Program-made: the position numbers and the translations under genes | NCBI GenBank assembly: GCA_963576785.1 | Contig: OY756142.1 | Span: 2,914,001-2,978,000, forward strand | Direction: 5' to 3' | DNA: 64,000 bases | Source: Chlorophyllum brunneum | Taxonomy: Eukaryota > Basidiomycota > Agaricomycetes > Agaricales > Agaricaceae | Shown here: one piece after another, positions 35,550-47,563 of the stretch | How positions within the stretch are numbered: position 1 is the stretch's first letter | Layout: every line of letters begins with the position of its first letter | The notes under the pieces: generated by a model | Told to the model about the DNA's origin: nothing | The model's input: only the letters and a program-made list of their open reading frames with translations | The model's database searches: none

Positions 35550-35569
35550 AGAATATCACTTTGTACTAT

Positions 35570-38500
35570 AGACTAGCACTGTATAATCGAGTTTTTGCAA
35601 ATCAATGGTAGTGGTATAAGTCAAAGAAGGGATGTGCCCTCCTAGATTCAGGAGCAGCTGGAAATTACATTAACCCATCTCTTGTGGAACAATGGAACCT
35701 ACCAACCCATCCACTCAACACACCAGTCACCATTCTTAATGCCAATGGAACCACCAATGGACAAGGATAAGCTATCTATGATGCTGTTCTTAGACTCACC
35801 ATAGATAGACAACAAATGATTCTAAAACCAAGAATCATTGGACTAGAAATGCCATATCTAATCTTAGGAATGCCCTGGCTATTGCAATTCAACCCAGAAG
35901 TTGATTGGTCAAGGAAAACTATGAAATAGAGAACCTCATTTATTGATAACCCCCAGCTCAACTGCCTTGTCACCTCCATGGATAACAGTGCAAGCAAAGC
36001 CAAACAAGTGAACCACATCTACCTTGAACCTGCCACATTCGAAGAAATAAACTTCAAAGCCAATACCTCCCAGTTTATTGCCCAGCAATATGGAAAGAAG
36101 AAAGAGACTGACCCTCTGAAAATTGTACCAGCCAATTTTCATGACTACCTCAATATATTCAGTAAATAAGCTGCTTCACAATACCTACCCACTCAACCTT
36201 GGGATCACAAAATCAAGATGAAAGAATCTTTTGAACCAAAAGCTAGACCTGCTTATTAACTATCACCCCAAGAGACCAATGAACTCAATAAGTTTGTTAA
36301 GGAGAACATAGCCAAAGGATATATTCGACGATCAAAATCACCTATAGTCTCATCTTTCTTCTTTGTAGGGAAGAAAGATGGAAAACTCCACCCATGTCAA
36401 GACCATTGATATCTCAATAGTCATACCATCAAGAATGTGTACTCAATCCTACTCATTTCGTCACTACTTGACAGACTTAAAGGATCAAATTGGTTTACCA
36501 AACTTGATGTATGCACTGGATACAACAATATCCACATCTGAAAAGGCAATGAATGGAAAGCTGCATTCAGAACACTAAAAGGCCTATACAAGCCAACTAT
36601 AATATTCTTTGGGATGTACAACTCCCTAGCCACTTTCCAATCCATGATGGACCAAATATTCCACCCCCTGATCCACAAAGGAGGAGTTCTTGTATACATG
36701 GAGACATCCTCATACATGCCAAAATACAAGAAGAACCAAACTGCCTTCGAAGATCTGAAGAAACGCTTCATGGAGAAGCCTATTTTGATTGTGCCAGATC
36801 CCAACAAACCTTTCAAAATCAAAACCGACACTTCTGTATATGTCTCAGGAGCCATCCTTACCCAATGTGACAATAATGGAGTAAAGCACCCGATTGCCTT
36901 TATCTCCAGAGTATTCAACTTGACAGAATGAAACTACTACTACTCAGAACAAGAATGGCTAGCTATCATACAAGCCTTAAAAGAATAGCACCACCATTTG
37001 GAAGGAGCCAAACACAAATTCATTGTATGGAGCAATCACAAGAACTTATCCCAATTCAAGGAACCTCAGACCCTTGATTGACATCAAGTCCAATGGGCAG
37101 CCTATATAGAATACTTCAAACCTCAACCGAAGGTTAAGCATATACCCAGCCAAAAGAATGGCCCAGCCTAGCCAATGCATTATCACAATGACCTGGCCAC
37201 ACTCCTGATGACAAAGACAACCAGAAAGTGACTGTATTTGACAGTGCCATAGTGTACCTACTTACCAAAGCTGATCTTGATGAAGTAAGTCAACACCATG
37301 ATATGATCGACCCTGATCTTGATGAGATACCCGATGGTAATCTCCCATACAATGCCAACCAAGTCATCATTCCAAATGACCCTGGATTAAAACACTGGAT
37401 CACTGAACATACCTATGATGCCTTACCAAACCTCCACCCAGGAGCAGTAGCTACCCTATCCAAGATATTGGATTATGCCTATTGGCTAGGAATTAAGGAC
37501 TATGTCCATGAATATGTCACTGGGTGTCCAAAGTGCCAGCAATTCAAGATTAACCATTATCCAATGAAGCCACCACTACAACCTATTCCTACCCCCAAGT
37601 TAACTCATCCATTTTCCCAAATATCAATGGACCTTATTACTGATCTCCCCCCATCCCAAGAATATGATTGTATTTTATCCATAGTGGACCATGGATTATT
37701 GAAGAGGATAATTTTAGTACCAACTACCAAAAGTGCCAATACACAACAGATTGCACAGCTATTGGTTGACCACCTCTTTGCCAAATATGGCATACCTGAC
37801 AAGATCATCTCTGACTGAGATCTGCAATTTACTGCCAAAGCAATGCAAGAATTCTATAAACTACTTAACATTAACCCTGCCAATTCAATAGCCTATCACT
37901 CACAAACTGATGGATCAACCAAATCAATTAAGAAATCAAGCTATATTTAGCACTTGCCACTTCAGCTCAACCAAATGATTGGGCAAAGTTTCTCTCATTC
38001 TATGAATTTGCTCATAACAACTACTCCCATGCTGGATGAAAAGAGTTATTTTTCCAGCTACTCTATGGCTATGTACCAAAAGTATTCCCCACTACTCTGG
38101 AACTAACAAATGTCCCTGCCACTGAGGATCACCTCAAGAAACTATCCAATGCTCAACATTGAGCCCTTGAAGCACACAATCACACCTGTGAAATCATGAC
38201 CAAACAAACTGTAAATTATAGGTTACCAAACTTTAACAAAGGGGATAAAGTTTGGCTAGAAAACAAACACCTACTAATAAACTTTGCAAATGTGAAAATC
38301 ACCCAAAGAAGGAAAGGACCTTTCACAATTGTCAAGAAGATCTCACCTGTTGTGTTTCAGCTAAAATTACCTGAAACATGGAAGATCTATAACAAGTTTC
38401 ATGCCTCCCTCCTTACCCCTGCAATTGAAAACACAATCTATGGACGACACATGTCTCAACCTCTCCCTCTCCTTGTTAATGATCAAGAAGAATATGAAGT

Positions 38501-38945
38501 CAAGGCCATTCTTCACCATAAAAGGATAAATAATTGTTTCAGATACCTAATCAAGTGGAAAGACTACTACACTTCCGAAAATTCATGGGAACCCACATCA
38601 AACCTCCAAAACACGAAAAACATACTTAAGACCTATAAAAGAACTCATAATATCTGAATTCCCCATGTCTCTTAATGCCTCCAATACTCCCCCAGCCTCA
38701 GCACTAGCTACCACAGCTACTGTTATTAATACCACTGAAATTGCTGCTAATATCATCAATGGACTGCCTGTATTACCAGACCTTGATGATATCCTCCACT
38801 CATTGCCCAAGTATTCCATCACCCTCAATAATGAGGAATTTATCCAGCCCATTGAATTATAGCTGTATACCATCCCTCCCCTACTTGATATCAAATCCGC
38901 ATACAATACTGCCTACCTACAACTTTGAAACACTATCAAAAGATG
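35570..38945 (+). mobile_element. gypsy-2: decayed chromovirus without LTRs
   Basis: Pol pieces follow in order. The protease (LLDSGAAGNYINPSLVE) starts near 35640. RT is at 36170-36720 (FTKLDVCTGYNN, FFGM), RNase H near 36830 (IKTDTSVYVSGAILTQ) and the integrase at 37228-38160 (CPKCQQFK, QISMDLITDLP, KIISD, HSQTDGS). A chromodomain is at 38500-38640 (RYLIKWKDYYTSENSWEP). Many in-frame stops interrupt it. The RT catalytic box is missing: the frame jumps from GVLVYME directly to the connection domain (YKKNQTAFEDLKKRF), so about 100 residues are deleted. No LTR is visible at either end. A short frame after pol (38665-38862) may be the counterpart of the third ORF in gypsy-1. Confidence 0.8.
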
Positions 38946-41626
38946 ATTAAATAGTATCCAGACTTTTTTAGCAGGGTTTTTCTCAGACTTCACATAAAAT
39001 AGTTCTATTTTGCCTGATCAATGTTCAATGACTGGATTGGAGGCCCAAAAGGTTGATCCCAAATTGTCATACATAAGATGTAGAGTAGGCTGATTGAACC
39101 CAGTCTTACCTAGCAGCTGATGAATCCAGATCAGTTGACAAGATGTTTTGTACATGGTGACATACTCAGCTTCTGTGATTGACAGTACTGTGGTGGCTTG
39201 TTGGCAACTCAACTAGAAAACTGGTCCATTGGCAAACAAGACTAGATTGCTGGAAGTAGACTTATGTATAGTAAGACATCCTGCAAAGTCAGAATCAGAG
39301 AAGCCTTGTATAAACTTCTGTGATTGCCTGTTAAAGATGAGGCAATAGTATTGCATGCTCAGAAGGTAGCAACACAAGTATAAACTGTGCTTGTAATACT
39401 TTTCTGAAGGACTAGCTATCTGCTGACTAAGTTTCACAATGGTATAAGCAATATTAGGTCACAAGCCAATCATGAGGTACATCAGGGATCCAACAAGTTG
39501 TTGGTACTTCTGGCAGAACTCAGGGTCAATGGTACTCTTATAGGGTAGGAAGGCATATTCTGCTGGAAGAGGTATTTGAGTCAGCCTTGCAGTGATACCA
39601 AATTTAGCAAGGACCTTATTGAGATATGAAATCTGATTGACATAGATCCACTTGTTCTTCTGGTCCTATGAGATAGTCATGCCAAGAAACTCAGTTGTTT
39701 TTCCAAGGTCACAACATTTCCATCATTCTATGAAGTTTTTCTTCATTTGGTAATAGAAGGAGCACTTCTTGCCTATGAAGACAATATCATCAACATAGAC
39801 AAGGGCAATCATAATCAAGCCAGTCTTTGGATAGCAATTATAGTATACTCCAGCATTGGATAGCAATTATAGTATACTCTAGTATTGGATAGAGATTGCT
39901 TGAAGTCCATGGCAAGCAGTGACTTTGTCATCATGTGCCACCAAGCTAAGCCAGCTTGCTTAAGGCTATACAATGCTTTTTGTAACCTCCACACTTTATT
40001 GCATCCAAGTGTGAATCCTTCTGGTTGTTCCACAAAGATCTCTTCATTCAGATTGCCATATAAATAGGCAGTTTTTACATCAACACTTTTGATCTTCCAA
40101 TCTTTGACTACTACTAAGAGAAACAGGAGATGAGAAGTTTTGTAGCAGACAACTAGAGAGAAAAGCTCATTATAGCCGAGACCTTTCTTCTGTGAGAAAC
40201 CTTTTGCCTCTAGTCAAGCATGGCAATAACCATCTGACTTAGTGTTGAAGATCCATCTGTTTTTTACAACATTAACACCCTTAGTAGGGTGGTCAACTAA
40301 CTTATATACATTGTATTTTCTGAGTGTATCAAGCTCCTCAAGGCATGCCTTAAGCCATTTGTTGCACTCAGTAGCAGGCAACTTGGCAAGGTCCCTAAAC
40401 TGGACTGGCTGAGACAATAGAGAGGTTGTACTGGCTTTAGAGAGGCAGTAATGGATCAATTTTATCCTACCTTTATGAATTAATTGGCAAAGCTCTTCCT
40501 TACTTGGCTCAAGTATGAGCAAATCAATGTCAATATTCTGCTCTCATGCTAGCAGAGGAGGTTGCAGCCTATCAGGCACATACTCATTCTCTCCTAGAAC
40601 ATGATCACCAAGGCCCAGCAAGGCATTAGGTCAACTAGGGTTCTATTGTCCTTGTCTTGGCTAACCAAAAGGTTTGTACCTTTTATAATCCCTAAGGATA
40701 TCCTTCAGGTGTTGGCAGTTGCCATAGACATTTCCTTATCATAGGATGTGGTATTCTTATTGATCAAAGCCAAGGAGAATCAAAGATCTCCATTGTGCAA
40801 GATGTACATATCAATGAAGTGAACTTAGTTCAAAGAAGCCCCCTAGTGACAGCATCTGCTTAGATAAGATTTACCACAAATATCACAAATAATGGTCTTC
40901 CTATTTGACATTTCTGCAATCAAACCAGTTTTATCCATGATGGATCTGGTCAAGAGAAGTCTTATATCTAACTTTGGTATATGATATACTAGGCAAAGGT
41001 ACAAAGTATACTGCTGAACTTTGCCAGACTCAAGCTTTACTTCTGTCTCTAAATAGACAGTGCCATAGGATCCAATAGAGAGTGTGGATCCATCTGCAGT
41101 CTGTGCTGATCCAAAAGAACCTTCAACAATATTAATAAGATCCCTCTTGTTTGGAGTAATGTTGAGGGAGGCACTGGAGTCCAAAAGCCATTCATCACTC
41201 ATTTTGCAAAGTCACCTATTCATTGCACATCCATATGTGCTACTGCAGCTATGTATTATTTCACATGTATTCTTCACTCTTGAGAAACAAGAAGAAAGTT
41301 TTATTTCACATAATTGTGCATAATTAGGTACATATATAGTCTGGCTATTTATCCAAGTCTCTACATTGGCTGAGATTGCACTCTGTGCACCCAGTTGAGA
41401 GTCTCCTTGGATATCAGTGATGCATATAATACTTTTGCAGTGATCTTCAGATTTGTGTGAAGAGCTAGCAAGATTTGGCTTACCTGCCATAGCTTCATCT
41501 GAGTAGTCCTTGTCCTCAGATCCTATCAATACTTCATCCACATCCTTCTTGACAGCAGTTGGAGTGGGGATGCTCACAACTGGTTCAGTAGCTAGTATAG
41601 TGCCAAATAGTTCATCAACCTCCATG

Positions 41627-42197
41627 TGTTGAAGTTTCAGACATATTCTAGAAATAGATTATGAAGTCATTATTCTAATAATAGACTGATCTGTTACTTT
41701 CTAGTAACTACAATCCGTAGTAACTTCCTATGAGTTGCTCTACATACGATTAGAGTCATAAGTACTCAATAGATTATTTTACATAGTACCAATGACTAGA
41801 TACTACATTCCACAGTACTCCGCAGGCACTATGCTGCAGTTAATGGGAGTCATAAGGAACATTCTATGTATTTCTAGTATTTTATGTAGTATGACTCACC
41901 TATGCTTCAATATGTATGTAAACCCCATGTAGCAGACCTAGTTTTGCATCTTGTTCAATCAAACAACCTCTTCATCATTGCTTATCTCCTTGAGTACAAC
42001 ACTAGCATTGACTTACTTGACTTTGGCCTCTACACTTCTGACACTGACCGCTTTATCAATAATATCTGTCTATCCGAATTATCTTTCTACAAGTATCAGA
42101 TAGAAGCTTATTATCTTGGTGAGTAGACCCTACGTTCTCTCCCACTGCATTTACTGCTGCCCCCAGCAAACAACTCATTATAGTCGTTTCCTCAACA
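41627..42197 (+). mobile_element. Solo LTR of the copia-1 family inside copia-2
   Basis: 571 bp, TGTTGAAGTTTCAG...CTCAACA, flanked by a 5-bp duplication with one transition (CCATG at 41622-41626, TCATG at 42198-42202). It interrupts copia-2 between the glutamine-rich gag tail and the protease and lies in the opposite orientation. It shows that copia-1 family members moved after copia-2 had inserted. Confidence 0.85.
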
Positions 42198-43584
42198 TCA
42201 TGATGGAGGCAGCTATCAGAGAAGAGACTAGTTAGGGGATGGGAGTGTTTCCTATATGTTTCTTATAAAGATCCAAGACTTTTACCTTGGCTGCCACATA
42301 TGGAGACAAGCAGCACCAGGGATCTTGAGATTTCTTCTCAGTAGGATTTGTTATTCATAAAAGAAAGGAAAATGGGATTGGGCCAGAGGATCATGCCTCA
42401 TTGACAAGGCTGCAAGTACTCTTTTTTGGTTCAGTGGTCAACTTGGCAAAGCCAAAGTTGACAGAGTCCATTGTATAAGCTGGTTTTCCAGCATTGTTTC
42501 TGGAGGGAGCTGTTTGCCCAGTGTCAACCTCATTAGCTTGGCCTTTGCTGCTACCCTTTATTCTGCATTGCTGCTGGCACTGCTACTGCTGCTGAGGGTA
42601 CAACTGCTGCCCTTGCTGCTGCTGCTTTTGTGAGGGACTGCACTGCTGCTGCTGCTACTTCTGATAACATGGGAACATGCCTTGTAGTTTGACACTGGAG
42701 AACTTATTAACTGACTGGTTCATCTTAAGCATTGACCAGTGGTTCATTATAGCTCCTCAGACCAATGCAAAGGTAATGGCCAAGATCTTGGTATTTGCTA
42801 TTAGGAAGGGAGTTATGATATTCCACACATTAGGAATATTAGAAAGGAGAGTCATTGCTTTGATAATCTCTGGGATAGTGTAATTGCCATTAGCATCAAA
42901 CTGCTTATAGAGAATAGTGAGCTTGGCAATTACACTGGAAGAGTTCTCATTTGGATAGAAATGGAAGTGAATCATCTCAACATACTTCAAATAAAGACCA
43001 GAGATAAATTCCATGCCATATATAATACAAAGATGCACCCACATGCTATTGATGTCAGAAAGGTTCCCTTTGATTATCTTGGCAGGTAGTTTACTTTTAA
43101 TAATGGAGTAAACCATTCAGTGCATCTGAATGTATACAACATGTTCAATCACCACCTGGCCTGTGGGAGGTGTGATGATTTCATAGGCAGGGATAAGAGT
43201 ATGTATTTGTGATAAAGGTGCTAACAGATACTCACCACCATGAATAGCTGTCCCATCAGCAGAGACCAAAGCAAGAGCATCCTGTATCCAGTCTGCCCAC
43301 TCAGTGTAATTGGCAGATCCAAAGAGAATGGGGATAGAACTAAGTACTACAGAAATGGGAGAAGACATTATAGTCTAAATATGAACATAATTAGCAATCA
43401 GATTCATGGGTAATCAGATCTGCACTACTGTACTGTTCAAGCTATGAACCTATATATGGAAGCCTGTATAGAGTGTGAAACAAATGAGTCATGTTGGAGG
43501 AATGGGCTAGAAAGACCATACTCTATAGGACTGGTCAGATCAGCCTATCTTGTAGCCAGTTATGGTGCATGGAGAGCAGGCAAT

Positions 43585-43599
43585 CTGGGGCCCATAACC
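43585..43599 (-). promoter_or_regulatory. Primer binding site of copia-2
   Basis: GGTTATGGGCCCCAG on the minus strand, the same 15-mer as in copia-1, complementary to the initiator tRNA-Met anticodon arm. Confidence 0.75.
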
Positions 43600-44044
43600 T
43601 GTTTGACAGCACAGTACTATGCAGTAGTAGACAGATAATCTGACTTACTGATAAGAGTAGTTAGTAGACAGTTAAGTGAACTAGTAGGAGTTACTGAGAG
43701 TCAAGTAGAGTGAGGTAGAAATTGAGTAGATTGTCTGAAGAAATATAAGGGAATACATGCTGCTTTATATACTAAATGTATAGGTAGCAAACTGTAAGAC
43801 CTATGAGTAATAATGAGGCATAATCATGTCAGTAATGATATCAGAGTCCCTTGAAACACTATGATTGCTCAGTAGTGTCCAGTAGCATAATGAGAGCAAC
43901 AGAGTATTAGTCAGTTCATGAAATACATGAGGAAATAGTGTATAATATGAGTTAGAGGGCATAGCCTCAATGACAAATATTAGATAAATAATACTGAAGA
44001 GCTAGTCACATGGAATGCAGCTATAGTAAATGCAAATGACAACA
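43600..44044 (-). repeat. copia-2 5' LTR
   Basis: On the minus strand it begins TGTTGTCATTTGC at 44044 and ends AAACA at 43600, immediately before the primer binding site, giving 445 bp. A matching 3' LTR is absent near 38950, so the limits rest on the terminal motifs and the primer site. Confidence 0.65.
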
Positions 44045-44057
44045 TTTTCTCATCTGT

Positions 44058-44920
44058 GGATAGTATACTGGGTACTTCAGACCCTGGGAGTATGTCTTGT
44101 CCTTTGCACAACAGGGAATTTTGTCAAGAAGCTCATATACTAGTATTGTGAAAAATGGTTGAATAGTCTGACCTGGTCCAACCCTTTGTAATCACGGTTC
44201 AGCATATAAGGCAAAACAATTAAACATGCATCTGTTTCCCCCATGGTAGCATTGACTGGTTTTTGAAATAGTATTACAATCATATGCTATTCATTCATCT
44301 GTACCCAATGTTTACCACTGAACAATCTTCCACAAGTTGCTAGCATCATCTTCATAGTGCAGTTCCTCTCCAAGTCCATGAATTCTTGATTCAGCTATAT
44401 GCAAATAATCACAGATACTGGATCGGTTATACACCCTCAATCTAGAGATGACCTTCATCAGGAAATAGACTATCACCAAGGTCTCGTATCTGTTTGCACA
44501 CTATCTACCCTTTGTGGATAGTACTATGGTATTGGTTTGTAAGCCATCTATACATTTGTGAGGTATTGTTTCATGATTGAGTTCTTTATAGACCGTTATA
44601 GGTTTGCACTTTCTACCCACACATACAAGCTGCTGTATGAAGCTGCATGTAAGTCTCTGACTTCACACTTCCTATTATTATTCAAACTACCAGATCTATC
44701 CAGCTACTCTCTTTGTGATCAATATAGCATGTGCAGAATGTATGTTTTACTTCGGGGGATAGATGCATAGCATACATACTTGCTTTCCTCCTTTTTTCCA
44801 CATTCACCCCAGAATTTGTGATTGGCCAGGTTTATCTACATCGGTTGACACATAAGTGACAGAGTTGGTCACCCACACTGGCCCCTCTAACATTTCATAG
44901 ATACCCTCTTGCCACTATTA
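44058..44920 (+). pseudogene. Type II DUF6533 fragment, unit 2 right part
   Basis: Collinear with 48770-49728. It keeps sequence related to exon 2 (TGSVIHPQSRDDLHQEID in the shifted frame), exon 3 (ALSTHTYKLLYEAA) and exon 4 (ACAEC). It lacks the start of the LRTWAVW exon, and the donor after the first exon is mutated (ttcatag instead of ttcatgg). Sequence similarity ends near 44920, where unit 3 begins. It is the piece of unit 2 that lay downstream of the retroelement insertion point. Confidence 0.65.
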
Positions 44921-46132
44921 TATTCACTTCAAATCTACTGAGATCATAGAGCTGACCTGTGCATCCCCCATACTCCTGACCTCATGTGGAAATTTCAGAG
45001 AGCAATGAGACAACATGAATGAACCTCTCCTTACATGTATATATGACTACATTTGCCAATTTCTTGCAGCAGTCTAACCACAAAGTCAATTGGCATGAAG
45101 GCTCTGGCAATGCACCAGAACCTTCTTAACCAGGTTATCTGGTACATATCGCTCAACTTCGTTCAGCGCTCAGCGCTCAGTGTTCACCTGCGAAGGGAAT
45201 GTCAAAGTTACCTTGATGGGAGCAGGCATGGTGCCAAGACCTTTCCACGCTGCCATTTACACAATTGCCGTAACCTAATGATATATGTATTGGCTTGTTT
45301 CTTTTTCATGTCGGGTCACTGGAAGTCCAGTACAGCTCATTCTTGCTGTGCATATTCTCACTGTCAATTGGATGCAAAAATGTGATCCCACTGGTTACGA
45401 TGCTTCTTCCTGTCCCGAAGACATTTATATCTCAGGGTTGAGAGCTGCGTTACACAATGCCTCTTAACCTCGCCCCCTGACCATAAGAGATCCTGGAGCT
45501 GCTGTACTCATTACAGAAACTGTGCCATATGACTCACGTCCTCCCACCATTTGGACCATCTCTTTCTGTCTCCACTTTTGTGTCCTTTGCATAGAACTCA
45601 GCTTTAACAACAATCATCGATCAAGATTGATACAAAGCTTGGAGTTCGACCAGTGTCGACCTCCACCATCATGATCATCTACCACGACCATTTCTAGGCG
45701 CGGACGTGCAAGTGTCCCACGATTCTTATGGATATTGCTTCTGGCTCCGCAGTAACCGACAGTTTGGGATACACATATCCTGACCCTGCACATGTCTAAA
45801 CCAAACCACGTGGCATTGTTTGTGATACACAGCGAAGAACGGTATTTTAGAGCTTCGAAGGATATAAAGGTTCAAACCCAGCCATTCCGACCCCCGACCT
45901 TCGCTTACCGTTCTTAACATCAGAGTTGCTAGAAGCGCAGGTAACTCTTAGAAGAAATGATGATGCAACATGGGCTAGTCGAGCTCCGTGATCTTCAATT
46001 TATTACAGAGCGCGTGAGACAAGCTAATGTGAAATTTCCAATTTCTCAAAATTAGAAGCAAGTTGACCAGCTGCAATAGAATTGTACCCGTAAGCTACTC
46101 TCTAATGGAAAATAAAAAGATAGATCTGTTTT

Positions 46133-47563
46133 ATGACTCGTAAACCAGTCGCCAGCATTATTATCATGGTGGGTGTCCTTTGACCATCCATCATCATATA
46201 TTGAGGGAGTAACTGATAGGTCCTGGACTACCTGTATACTCTCGACCTGGAAGTATCCTTAGTATGGGCATCTAAGTGGAGTGCATTCAAGGTCTTGTAC
46301 CTCCTTGCACGCTATTTGCCATTCATGAATGTTGTAATCTTGTTGGTCTGTGAGCCCTTCGTCTCCCTGCTCTCCCTGCAATTCTCTATCTCACCTGGGT
46401 AGATACCACCCCGTCAACACTTTCTGCGGCAGCCTGTAAAGCAATGTGTACGTACATCGCAAGTAAATCTGATCTGGCTAGTTCTTCTGATTTTACCTTA
46501 ATACTGAGTTCTGCTCCAACAGTCGTCTTGGTCCTGGGAATTGCATGTGGAGAAAGTAAGTCTGATCTCTGGAACACGGTTATCATCCACCTCAATTACT
46601 TCCTTGACAGTGATTTTTGCTCTGAGAACCTGGGCGGTTTGGGGAAAGAGCAAACTCCTCGCATATCCCCTTACCATATTCTCCCTCGCCATCCTGACAG
46701 TGGAGCTTGTCCTTGCTTGGTTGTCTACCCATAGTACGACACGTATGTGACTCAGTCAACTTTTATCAGGATCCTTGTTGAAGTCGCTGAACAGAGCGGA
46801 TTCCAGGATCTTCAGGATGCACCATAGGAAATTTTAAAAATTCAACCGTATCGGTTGGGTACATCCTACTAATGGTTTATGATACGTGTACGCTTGCTCA
46901 CTGCCGCATTAACACCCTTTACCACTTGTCCTGATGTCTCTTATGCATCATGACGCTCACAAAGAAACAATAGGTCTTCTCATTTTGATGATTATCCGTG
47001 GTATCTCGACCTGTGAGTACGGTCTTTGGCTGAAACAACTTGATAAACCATGACCCTGTGAACAAATAGATAGAGACGTGGGATACTCAGGACTTGCACA
47101 CGTTGTGTATCGGGATGGTAAATATTCTTCAGCCATTTCTTCGCCCAAATCCACACTTAGTTTAAATTCTACCTTCTGGTTTGCAGGTATTATATATTAC
47201 TTTTATCAGTTCGGTACGTGATCTGCAACAGGGGATGCAACAGTCAACATATGAGGTCATCTAGTTCTTTCACTAATGAACGTCATTGCATTCCTCGTAT
47301 TTCCGGTGTGTTTAGTTTCCTACCTGCAGAAACATCTGTCTTATCACATCTGGAAGGACATCTCCCAAGGCATGTTCATGGTGTACGTACAGTCCTCAGA
47401 ACCGGGTCTCTCCCATTGATAAGGGTTCCACGATCACAGAATTCAGTGGGTAGCACATTCTATCTTCGCTTGTAGAACTGTCCTACACATACGGGAGCAA
47501 GGACAGCTGCAACAATTGCGGGGTCCGCCAAGCCTCACCCAGGACTTTGGACATGGGACATGA
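46133..47563 (+). CDS. Type I DUF6533 domain membrane protein (intact copy, unit 3)
   Basis: Twelve exons give 249 aa: 46133-46168, 46220-46349, 46433-46462, 46523-46555, 46611-46742, 46795-46887, 46974-47012, 47070-47117, 47187-47213, 47265-47305, 47357-47380, 47447-47563. All introns are GT-AG with the same phases as the unit 2 gene. The DUF6533 signature reads LDYLYTLDLEVSLVWASKW and LLARYLPF, followed by FALRTWAVWGKSK, GYILLMVYDT, HVVYRDG, IIYYFYQF and HSIFACRTVLHIREQ. The third exon is one codon shorter than in unit 2 because the acceptor shifted. Predicted to be a multi-pass membrane protein of unknown function. Its preservation beside a decayed neighbourhood suggests it is, or was until recently, under selection. 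Confidence 0.72.

Larger units (their letters stand above)
29914..35560 (-). mobile_element. Tad1-like LINE, decayed, cut by copia-1 at its 3' end
   Basis: Reading on the minus strand from 35549, ORF1 (gag-like) is followed by ORF2 with an apurinic endonuclease, RT and RNase H. This order is typical of the Tad1 group of fungal LINEs. Several stops and frameshifts break both ORFs. No poly(A) tail is seen because the copia-1 3' LTR begins directly after the RNase H region. Confidence 0.8.
14461..44044. mobile_element. Retroelement nest, 29.6 kb, inserted in duplicated unit 2
   Basis: The left boundary is the TGTTGAAG end of a copia LTR directly after host sequence. The right boundary is the outer end of the minus-strand copia-2 LTR, after which unit-2 host sequence resumes. 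Order: copia-1 (containing a solo LTR, gypsy-1 and a LINE fragment), LINE, gypsy-2, copia-2 (containing a copia-1 solo LTR). The host flanks do not share a target duplication, so the nest was built by several events including deletion or recombination. Confidence 0.8.
38946..44044 (-). mobile_element. copia-2: decayed minus-strand Ty1/copia element without integrase
   Basis: Minus-strand order: LTR (44044-43600), primer binding site, gag (43368-42757), glutamine-rich gag tail near 42600, protease-like LLDSSASLN near 41190 (consensus DSGAS), RT from 40522 (VVKNRWIFNTKSDG, KALYSLKQAG, YVDDIVF), and RNase H to about 38950 (GFSDSDFAGC, SITEAEYVTMYK). Between protease (ends 40843) and RT (starts 40522) there is no room for an integrase, so it was deleted. 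Stops interrupt all parts. The downstream LTR is missing. A copia-1 family solo LTR sits at 41627-42197. Confidence 0.8.

Noticed and set aside
42540..42670. CTG/TGC triplet-rich tract as a possible microsatellite or regulatory repeat
   Set aside because: On the minus strand it encodes the glutamine-rich tail of copia-2 Gag, at the expected position.
14461..44044. CRISPR array, bacterial operons or plasmid features
   Set aside because: All repeats are LTRs or gene duplications; introns and retroelements show a eukaryotic nuclear sequence.
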